Source of the DNA: Actinomycetes bacterium
GTDB lineage: Bacteria > Actinomycetota > Humimicrobiia > Humimicrobiales > Humimicrobiaceae
DNA length: 7,131 nucleotides
Direction of reading: 5' to 3'
Assembly (NCBI GenBank): GCA_030609215.1
Contig: JAUWCR010000066.1
Span: 1-7,131, forward strand
Shown: positions 1 to 5,950 of the stretch, piece after piece
Position numbering within the stretch: position 1 is the first letter of the stretch
Layout: each line of letters starts with the position of its first letter
The notes under the pieces: model-generated
Told to the model about the DNA's origin: nothing
What the model saw: only the letters and a program-made list of their open reading frames with translations
The model's database searches: none
Translations under genes and position numbers: made by a program

Positions 1-33
1 AGGAGAACCCAAAGCAACACAAAAATCATCTTA
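1..33 (-). pseudogene. ftsK: In-frame continuation of ftsK beyond an internal stop codon
   Basis: After TAA at 31-33 the same frame reads DDFCVALGSP to the window edge. In intact FtsK/SpoIIIE proteins the preceding KKLLSL-type segment is followed by one residue and then a DDIALALxAP-like stretch, so the match resumes with no frame change and exactly one codon replaced by the stop. One base change at 33 could restore Gln (CAA), Glu (GAA) or Lys (AAA). All three stop codons end other genes in this window at family-normal lengths, so TAA is not recoded generally. This is either a nonsense mutation or a base error. Confidence 0.75.
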
Positions 34-1110
34 TAAAGACAATAATTTTTTGACACTCAATCCTTTTGAAAGTAAAAGAACATATAACGTTACTGAAGGA
101 CCTCTATTAATAAGTGTTACTTTTGCAGGAAGATTATAAGCATCAAATAATTGATTTAAGGTTTCAATATTTTCCCTAACACTTTTTTTATATAATTTAG
201 GCGATACAGTCTTAGATTTTTTTAAAAGATTTATTGGAGGTAATCTATAATTTTCCTCCTCCTCTCCACTATCCATTAAAGGTATTTTTAATTGTTTACC
301 TGTATATATTGGTTTTTCCTCATAGCCTCTATTTATTTTTTCTCTATCTTTACTAATTTTTTTACTCTCATAATCTACTAACTCATCTGCTGGCTTTCTG
401 AATAATCCTTTTTTATCAGCCTTACTTTTTACTTTTATGTCTTTGCTGTAATTGCTTGCCCATTTAATTTGCCCATTACTGCTCTTCAAGATTATTTTTT
501 CATCTTTGTCTAAATCTTCTTCTAAATGAATTTTTATCCCTGAGAATAATCTTATAAATTTTTTACCAATATCAATTAATGATACTTTTGTAATAACCAG
601 TATCGAAATTATTAGCAATACTGACAGGACTACTGTGGCACCTATACTACCTATTAATTTATATAAACCATAAAAAATACCTGCTCCTATAATACCGCCT
701 CTTGTCTTTAACAAAATTTCATCAAAAATATTACTGTAATTAAAATTATTACTTATAATCCCTGATATAGAAATAAATAATAAGAAAAACCCCCAGCCAA
801 ACCAGGAAGATAGATATTTAACTCTTCTTATAAAAAAACTTATTCCCCAGATTAAAAGTAAAACCGGGAAAACATATTTCGTTACACCAAATATATATGA
901 AAGATAATTATCAATTGATTCAGACAGAATGCCTTTTTTGGTATAACTGAAGAGACTTATAAAAAATAATACGGCAACCATTATAATTAAGATACCGTAA
1001 ACCTCAATTCTTCTTTTAACATACCTTTTTGAAGTTCTTATATTACTTTTCTTTGTATTTCTAATAATTTTTCTTCTTTTACTACTTGATTTATTTCTAT
1101 TTTTTGCCAT
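31..1110 (-). CDS. ftsK: DNA translocase FtsK/SpoIIIE, N-terminal part, ended by a premature TAA
   Basis: FtsK/SpoIIIE is a membrane-anchored ATPase that pumps chromosomal DNA through the division or sporulation septum. The 359 residues seen cover only the anchor, linker and start of the motor. Residues 1-34 are strongly basic. Hydrophobic segments lie at about 36-56, 71-94, 103-120, 138-152 and 155-176, fitting the usual four-pass anchor (the fourth block may be one re-entrant plus one spanning segment). A charged linker (about 180-285) follows. From LPPINLLKK (290-298) the FtsK alpha domain begins, including INRGPSVTLY (334-343). The frame stops at TAA 31-33, but the same frame continues with FtsK-like residues to base 1, so this is not a natural protein end; the Walker-containing motor lies beyond the window. 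The conserved YE of the alpha domain reads YV at 343-344. Start ATG 1108-1110 has no clear Shine-Dalgarno. The gene follows RNase J by 42 nt, as spoIIIE lies near rnjB in Bacillus, but without tepA between. Confidence 0.9.
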   Translation of the reverse strand: MAKNRNKSSSKRRKIIRNTKKSNIRTSKRYVKRRIEVYGILIIMVAVLFFISLFSYTKKGILSESIDNYLSYIFGVTKYVFPVLLLIWGISFFIRRVKYLSSWFGWGFFLLFISISGIISNNFNYSNIFDEILLKTRGGIIGAGIFYGLYKLIGSIGATVVLSVLLIISILVITKVSLIDIGKKFIRLFSGIKIHLEEDLDKDEKIILKSSNGQIKWASNYSKDIKVKSKADKKGLFRKPADELVDYESKKISKDREKINRGYEEKPIYTGKQLKIPLMDSGEEEENYRLPPINLLKKSKTVSPKLYKKSVRENIETLNQLFDAYNLPAKVTLINRGPSVTLYVLLLSKGLSVKKLLSL

Positions 1111-1125
1111 TTTAACTAAAAATGG
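1107..1125 (-). promoter_or_regulatory. Possible small hairpin over the ftsK start codon
   Basis: The minus strand has a perfect 7-bp inverted repeat, CCATTTT and AAAATGG, around a 5-nt loop (TAGTT). The ATG of ftsK (1108-1110) is in the second arm. The stem has only two G-C pairs and may be chance in AT-rich DNA. No good ribosome site precedes the ATG. Confidence 0.25.
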
Positions 1126-1152
1126 TTTTATAATGTTTGCTTATAATTAAAT

Positions 1153-2817
1153 CTAAACAGTTATTACTTTTGTTATTATTATAGGCTTTATTCTTATTTT
1201 TTTAAAAATAAACTTTCCCAGCTTTTCATTAACATTCTTTTCTATAATTGAAGAATTGGCTATTCTTTTTCGCAGACAATCTTTTATACTACTTCTTACC
1301 TGCTCTTTGCATTTATTCATAGTTTCATCAAAATTATCTATATAAATTATTCCTTTTAGAACTATATCTGGGCCATAAACAATCTTACTACTTTGCTTAT
1401 CAATTCCTGAAACTATAAGCATAACACCATCTCTTGATAATAATTTTCTATCCCTAAGAACAATATCTTCTATATTGCCAGAACCAATACCATCTATGTA
1501 AATTGTTTTAGGTTTTAAATTATTTGAAACTCTGCATAGGTTAGAATTCATTTTAATAATATCTCCATTCTTAGCCATAATAATATTATCATCATCAATT
1601 CCTAATTCTCTAGCCAATTTTGCATTCTGAATTTTATGTTTATTTTCACCATGAATGGGGATAAAATATTTCGGTTTAACCAGACTTATCATCATCTTTA
1701 TTTCTTCTTGTGCCGCATGACCAGATACATGCACGCCTGCAATAGATTCATAAAATACATCAGCACCCTGCCTAATTAACATATTTATGGTACTGGATAC
1801 AGCCTTCTCATTCCCTGGAATAGGCGAAGCTGAGATTATTACCATATCTCCAGTCATTATATTAACTCTTTTATGTTCATTTAGAGCCATTCTGCGAAGC
1901 GCTGATAGTGGCTCTCCCTGACTTCCGGTAGAGAGTATTACTATTTTATTTAAAGGATAGTCATCAATTTTTGTTATAGGTATTATTGTGCCCTCAGGAA
2001 TTTTAAGATATCCGAGTTCTGTAGCAATTCTAATGGTTTTAAGCATAGATTTTCCTGATATAGCAACTCTTTTCTCTAAATATCTGGATACATCCAATAT
2101 CTGTTGAATTCTATGTATGTGTGATGAAAATGTAGCAGCTATTATCCTCTTATCTGCATTATTAAACTTTTCAAGTAAAGTCTTTCCTACATCCCTTTCG
2201 GGTAGTGTAAAACCAACTTCTTCAGCATTAGTACTATCACAAAATAAAGCCAGTACTCCATCTTCTCCTGCTTTAGCTATTTTTGAAAATTGAGTTACCT
2301 TTCCGTCTATAGGACAATAGTCGAATTTAAAATCCCCAGTATGAACAATAGTTCCAATATCAGTTCTTATAATTAAACCTACACCGTCAGGAATACTATG
2401 ATTTACTCTAAAAAAATCTATACTGAACTGTCCTATTTTTAATGTTTCTTCAGTATTGATTTCATTAAATTCTATGGACCCATTTTTTTGGGTAATATTA
2501 AATTTTATTTTAATCAAACCTAAAGTTAGTCTTGTAGCATATATTGGAGCATTTATTTCTTTAAACAGGAATGGCAAAGCTCCAATATGATCTTCATGTC
2601 CGTGAGTTATGATTATAGCCTTTACTTTTTTTGCATTTTTTTTAATATAGCTAAAATCTGGAATCACAAAATCAATTCCCATCATATCATCATCTGGAAA
2701 CATTATTCCACAATCAATAATGATAATCTCATTATCCTTTTCAAAAACCATTATGTTCTTACCAACTTCATTAAAACCACCCAGTGGAATTATTTTTAAA
2801 CTGCCTTTTTTTAACAT
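1153..2817 (-). CDS. rnj: Ribonuclease J (metallo-beta-lactamase/beta-CASP nuclease)
   Basis: RNase J is a cytoplasmic endo- and 5'-to-3' exoribonuclease central to mRNA decay and rRNA processing in Firmicutes-like bacteria. At 554 residues the protein is full length (family about 555). The metallo-beta-lactamase core shows IIPLGGFNEVGKN (9-21), the zinc motif HGHEDH (72-77), H140 in VNHSIPD and D162 in HTGDF. The beta-CASP part carries STGSQGEP (296-303), SGHAAQEE (365-372) and H389 in PIHGE. The C-terminal domain (about 450-554) is present, with RDRKLLSRDG and YGPDIVLKG. A TAG lies just upstream in frame, so ATG at 2815-2817 is the only plausible start. Position between dapA and ftsK matches Bacillus rnjB (ymfA), but RNase J1 and J2 cannot be told apart here and the organism may have only one. 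Stop is TAG. Confidence 0.97.
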   Translation of the reverse strand: MLKKGSLKIIPLGGFNEVGKNIMVFEKDNEIIIIDCGIMFPDDDMMGIDFVIPDFSYIKKNAKKVKAIIITHGHEDHIGALPFLFKEINAPIYATRLTLGLIKIKFNITQKNGSIEFNEINTEETLKIGQFSIDFFRVNHSIPDGVGLIIRTDIGTIVHTGDFKFDYCPIDGKVTQFSKIAKAGEDGVLALFCDSTNAEEVGFTLPERDVGKTLLEKFNNADKRIIAATFSSHIHRIQQILDVSRYLEKRVAISGKSMLKTIRIATELGYLKIPEGTIIPITKIDDYPLNKIVILSTGSQGEPLSALRRMALNEHKRVNIMTGDMVIISASPIPGNEKAVSSTINMLIRQGADVFYESIAGVHVSGHAAQEEIKMMISLVKPKYFIPIHGENKHKIQNAKLARELGIDDDNIIMAKNGDIIKMNSNLCRVSNNLKPKTIYIDGIGSGNIEDIVLRDRKLLSRDGVMLIVSGIDKQSSKIVYGPDIVLKGIIYIDNFDETMNKCKEQVRSSIKDCLRKRIANSSIIEKNVNEKLGKFIFKKIRIKPIIITKVITV

Positions 2818-2821
2818 TTTA

Positions 2822-2825
2822 TCCT
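2822..2825 (-). promoter_or_regulatory. Weak ribosome binding site of the RNase J gene
   Basis: AGGA lies 4 nt before the ATG at 2815-2817. A better-looking AAGGAG (2837-2842) is 19 nt from the ATG, too far for normal use. The 78-nt gap to dapA otherwise holds only AT-rich sequence without a clear promoter or terminator. Confidence 0.4.
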
Positions 2826-2895
2826 AATATCTCACACTCCTTATATTTAACTTTTAAAATATTTTTACTTTTTGCTTAATACTAATATTAATGGA

Positions 2896-3786
2896 TCAAG
2901 TATCCTGATTAATAATATTATATTTTAATAATATTTCTTTTAACCTTTCCAATTGATTTTTATCCATTGAAGTAAGCGGAAGCCTTGTAGGTCCAACTTC
3001 TATTCCTTTTAAATTTAGGGACTCTTTTATAGGAATTGGATTTGTAACTATAAATATCCCATAAAATATATCTAATAAATAATTATTTAATTTAGCAGCC
3101 TCCCTGTTATTGCCATTTTTAAAATAAGAAATCATCTTCTTTATTTCTCTTCCTACAATATGTGATGCTACACTAATCACTCCATTTCCACCTAATGATA
3201 AAATTGGAAGTGTGTCTCCATCATTTCCACTATAAACTAAAAAATTATTATCGGTACCTCTAATTATTTCTGAAATCTGTTTAAAATTTCCACTTGCTTC
3301 CTTAACACCGCATATATTATTAATTTTTGAAAGCTCTATACATGTTTCAGAGCTTATATTACATGATGTTCTCGAAGGAACATTATATAGAATAACAGGA
3401 ATTTTAACTTCACTTGCAATAGCTTCAAAATGCTTATATAGCCCAAATTGAAGAGGCTTATTATAATATGGAGTAACTAGTAAAAGAGCGTCTACTCCTA
3501 CTTTTTCAGCCTCTTTTGATAATTCTATTGAGTGCCTGGTATCATTTGAACCTGTTCCTGCTATTATTTTTACTTTATCTTTAAAATTTTTAACTCCAAG
3601 CTCAAATAATTTAATCTTTTCCTTATCACTTAATGTCGGGGATTCACCAGTTGTACCTGAAAGTAAAATTCCGTCAGAATTATTCTTAATTAAATATTCC
3701 ATTAAATTAAAGCAAGAATCTAAGTCAAGATCATAATTATTACTAAATGGTGTTACCATTGCAGTGATAACTTCTCCAAGATCCAT
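2896..3786 (-). CDS. dapA: 4-hydroxy-tetrahydrodipicolinate synthase
   Basis: DapA condenses pyruvate with aspartate-4-semialdehyde, the first committed step to diaminopimelate and lysine. The protein has 296 residues, standard for this TIM-barrel family. I choose ATG at 3784-3786 (MDLGEVITAM): a perfect GGAGGTG lies 6 nt before it, and the in-frame TTG at 3799-3801 would put that ribosome site inside the coding region. GTTGES at 44-49 carries the catalytic-triad Thr (T45/T46), Y107 is in TPYYNKP, Y134 and R139 are in LYNVPSR, and K162 in GVKEASG is the Schiff-base lysine. At the lysine feedback site, E. coli H53, H56 and E84 correspond here to D54, K57 and H85, so feedback inhibition by lysine is probably weak or absent (inference). 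Stop is TGA. dapB lies 59 nt upstream and the RNase J gene 78 nt downstream; asd and dapG, present here in Bacillus, are missing. Confidence 0.98.
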   Translation of the reverse strand: MDLGEVITAMVTPFSNNYDLDLDSCFNLMEYLIKNNSDGILLSGTTGESPTLSDKEKIKLFELGVKNFKDKVKIIAGTGSNDTRHSIELSKEAEKVGVDALLLVTPYYNKPLQFGLYKHFEAIASEVKIPVILYNVPSRTSCNISSETCIELSKINNICGVKEASGNFKQISEIIRGTDNNFLVYSGNDGDTLPILSLGGNGVISVASHIVGREIKKMISYFKNGNNREAAKLNNYLLDIFYGIFIVTNPIPIKESLNLKGIEVGPTRLPLTSMDKNQLERLKEILLKYNIINQDT

Positions 3787-3792
3787 TACATT

Positions 3793-3799
3793 CACCTCC
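3793..3799 (-). promoter_or_regulatory. Ribosome binding site that fixes the dapA start
   Basis: GGAGGTG, a perfect Shine-Dalgarno sequence, lies 6 nt upstream of ATG 3784-3786. It decides against the TTG at 3799-3801 as the start. Confidence 0.92.
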
Positions 3800-3845
3800 A
3801 AAAAAAATTTAAAATATCAAAATATTATTATAATAAATTTTACAT

Positions 3846-4643
3846 TTAGATATTTATTAAACTATCCAATCCATATGTATAATTAGTAAGATTATTAATA
3901 CTCCTGATTGCATGTATTACTCCAGGATAAAATGAAGATCTATCTATACTATCATGCCTAATTGAAAGCGTTTGTCCTTTCGCTCCAAAAATAACATTTT
4001 GATGTGCAAGTAATCCTGGCAGTCTCACACTATGAATATGAATACCATTAGAAAAGCTTCCCCTACTTCCCCCAACTGTCTCAACTTCATTATCTTTTAA
4101 TCTGTTATTATTAAATACTACTTCCTCGTTTATTTGCTCTGCTGTAGAAACAGAAGTACCTGATGGTGAATCAATTTTCCCATCATGATGCAGCTCAATT
4201 ATCTCACAGTTGTCAAAATATTTAGCTACAAGTTTAGATATTTTTATCATGATTACAGCACCAACAGAAAAATTGGGAGCAATAAATACTTTGCTGTTGG
4301 ATTTTAAAGCTCTTTTTTTTGTTTTAACTAAATTTTCCTTACTTATTCCCGTTGTTCCAACTATTATATTAATACCTGTATCAATAGCCCAATTTATTGT
4401 CTTTAATGCAATATCTGCTTTTGTAAAATCAATAATTAAATCAGGATTAATTCTTTCTATTTCTTTATAAGAATTATAAATTTTACTGCCTGTTTCTCCT
4501 ATATTTAAAACTATACCTAAATCCTCTCCAATATTTTCTTTATCAAAGCCGCCAATAATTTTTACATCGTCTTCTTTAACAAGTTCCTTAGAAATTGATT
4601 TTCCCATTTTTCCGCAAATACCAAAAACAACCACTTCTATCAT
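3846..4643 (-). CDS. dapB: 4-hydroxy-tetrahydrodipicolinate reductase
   Basis: DapB reduces the product of DapA to tetrahydrodipicolinate with NAD(P)H in the cytoplasmic lysine/diaminopimelate pathway. The protein has 265 residues, normal length. It opens with a Rossmann nucleotide loop, GICGKMG at 8-14, followed by an acidic D34 and K35 at the position that influences NADH versus NADPH choice. IIDFTKAD (70-77) and IVGTTG (94-99) are cofactor-domain motifs. The catalytic signature ELHHDGKIDSPSGT spans 150-163, with H152, H153 and K156 matching the E. coli H159/H160/K163 set. RHDSIDRSSFYPGV near 229-242 is the usual C-terminal motif. The ATG overlaps the upstream peptidase stop as ATGA and has a strong ribosome site 6 nt before it, so translation is probably coupled. 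Stop is TAA; dapA follows after 59 nt. Confidence 0.97.
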   Translation of the reverse strand: MIEVVVFGICGKMGKSISKELVKEDDVKIIGGFDKENIGEDLGIVLNIGETGSKIYNSYKEIERINPDLIIDFTKADIALKTINWAIDTGINIIVGTTGISKENLVKTKKRALKSNSKVFIAPNFSVGAVIMIKISKLVAKYFDNCEIIELHHDGKIDSPSGTSVSTAEQINEEVVFNNNRLKDNEVETVGGSRGSFSNGIHIHSVRLPGLLAHQNVIFGAKGQTLSIRHDSIDRSSFYPGVIHAIRSINNLTNYTYGLDSLINI

Positions 4644-5920
4644 TTTAATCTCCCCCTATTGTTAGCACCTATCATAACTAAACTCATTTTATCAGGTTGA
4701 AAATATTTATACACTATGTCATCAATATCACTTAACTTTACTTTATCTATTTTCTTTAAAATCTCATCTATGGTTAAAATTTTCTCATCTATTAATAATC
4801 CCTTTCCAAGTCTGAACATTCTCGAGCTAATATCTTCTACACTTAAGACAATACTGCCTTTAGTATTTTCCTTTGCTCTTTTCAGTTCTGCATCTTTAAT
4901 CCCATTTCTTTTTATTCCTTGTATTTCTTTATCTACAATATCCAGTATTTTATAAACATTTCCCGGGGAAGATGCGGCATATATAGCTATTACTCCTGTA
5001 TCAGTATATTGAGTATTGGTTGCAAAAATTGAATAAGACAGCCCCAGATCTTCTCTTATCTTCTGAAATAATCTGCTGCTTATACTCCCGCCAAGTATAT
5101 TAGTGAATAGCGAAAGAGCGTATTTATTCTTGCTTTTTCTGCTGCAGCCCAAACCTCCATAGCATAAATGAGCAGATTTAGTCTTACTTTTATATATTTT
5201 TTTTATATTATGAGTTTCTGGTTTTTGAAAATTATCTTTTTTTCCCAAATTACTGTTTTTTCTTCTAGCTCCATATATATTTTTTTCTACTTTACTAACT
5301 AATTCCTTATGATTAATATTACCAGTAGCAGCTACTACAATACTTGAACAATTATAATTATCATTAAAATAATCCAATATCAATTTCTGGCTCAACCCTG
5401 ATACAGATTGCCTTGTTCCAAGAATAGATAAGCTTAAAGGGTGTCTATTAAATATAGCTTTATAAAAATAGTTAAAAATATTATCTGAAGGACTATCCTT
5501 GGTTATCTTTATTTCCTCATAAACTACTTTTTTTTCCGTTTTTATATTTTCAGGTAAAAACGTTGGATTTAATACAACATCAAACAGCAGTTCCAAACAC
5601 CTGTCGAAGTGAGTATCAATAAAGTCTGCATAAATACAACTATTTTCTTTGTCAGTAAAAGCATTAAATTCTGCGCCCATAGAATCAAATGCAATAGCAA
5701 TATCTCTATAATTTCTTTTTTTTGTGCCTTTAAAAAGAAGATGTTCTATAAGATGCGTGATCCCATTGATCTGTAAGTTTTCATACCTTGATCCTGCTGC
5801 AACCCAAAATCCTAAAGAAATTGATCTGAAATGAGGGATGAATTCACTAACAATTCTCAGCCCATTATTAAAATTTGTTATTTCATAATTTTCAAATTTA
5901 AAACTATTTGAGATACTTAT
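4640..5920 (-). CDS. M16 family zinc peptidase (MlpA/YmxG-like), non-canonical start
   Basis: This is a processing-type metalloprotease of the insulinase/mitochondrial processing peptidase family, related to MlpA/YmxG encoded after pnp in Bacillus. The first ATG (5678-5680) gives only 346 residues and drops the zinc site. The same frame stays open upstream to a TAG at 5924-5926 and encodes a typical family N-terminus (NNGLRIVSE, GFWVAAGSRYE, HLIEHLLFKGT). Counted from ATA at 5918-5920 the protein has 426 residues, normal for the family. The HxxEH motif is HLIEH at 56-60 and the third zinc ligand is E135 or E136 in VVYEEIK. The C-terminal half carries the family hallmark SRLFQKIREDLGLSYS at 282-297. 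No ATG, GTG or TTG exists in frame upstream of 5680, so the start is inferred: ATA at 5918, ATC at 5912, or a start codon lost by mutation or base error. The stop overlaps the dapB start (ATGA). Substrate is unknown; no signal peptide is seen. Confidence 0.92.
   Translation of the reverse strand: MSISNSFKFENYEITNFNNGLRIVSEFIPHFRSISLGFWVAAGSRYENLQINGITHLIEHLLFKGTKKRNYRDIAIAFDSMGAEFNAFTDKENSCIYADFIDTHFDRCLELLFDVVLNPTFLPENIKTEKKVVYEEIKITKDSPSDNIFNYFYKAIFNRHPLSLSILGTRQSVSGLSQKLILDYFNDNYNCSSIVVAATGNINHKELVSKVEKNIYGARRKNSNLGKKDNFQKPETHNIKKIYKSKTKSAHLCYGGLGCSRKSKNKYALSLFTNILGGSISSRLFQKIREDLGLSYSIFATNTQYTDTGVIAIYAASSPGNVYKILDIVDKEIQGIKRNGIKDAELKRAKENTKGSIVLSVEDISSRMFRLGKGLLIDEKILTIDEILKKIDKVKLSDIDDIVYKYFQPDKMSLVMIGANNRGRLK
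4650..4656 (-). promoter_or_regulatory. Ribosome binding site of dapB
   Basis: GGGGGAG lies 6 nt before the dapB ATG (4641-4643), inside the last codons of the peptidase gene. It supports this start despite the 4-bp gene overlap. Confidence 0.8.
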
Positions 5921-5936
5921 TTTCTATTCTACCCCA
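5918..5936 (-). promoter_or_regulatory. Inferred translation start region of the M16 peptidase gene
   Basis: On the minus strand the 30-nt gap after pnp reads GTGGGGTAGAATAGAAAATA. GGGG (5933-5936) is the only Shine-Dalgarno-like run and lies 12 nt before ATA (5918-5920). An in-frame TAG (5924-5926) limits the start to this point or later. ATA would become a perfect ATG by changing one base (position 5918), so this is the most likely ancestral start position. Whether ATA is used now is an inference. Confidence 0.4.
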
Positions 5937-5950
5937 CTAATAAAGTTAAT

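Noticed and set aside
31..33. Reassigned genetic code (TAA as an amino acid) explaining the ftsK interruption
   Set aside because: TAA ends pnp and dapB at family-normal lengths, and TAG and TGA also end genes here, so standard bacterial code fits the window.
2837..2842. AAGGAG upstream of the RNase J gene as its ribosome site or that of a leader peptide
   Set aside because: It is 19 nt from the ATG, and the only start near it (GTG) gives three codons before a stop with almost no spacing.
3787..3801. Start of dapA at TTG 3799-3801, adding five residues
   Set aside because: It would place the perfect GGAGGTG ribosome site inside the gene; ATG at 3784-3786 is ideally spaced and gives the usual family N-terminus.
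3827..3832. TATAAT on the minus strand between dapB and dapA as a promoter -10 box
   Set aside because: The gap is almost pure A/T, so the hexamer is likely by chance, and no TTGACA-like box lies about 17 nt upstream.
4640..5680. M16 peptidase starting at ATG 5678-5680
   Set aside because: This removes the HLIEH zinc motif and about 80 conserved residues that are encoded in the same uninterrupted frame, and no ribosome site precedes this ATG.
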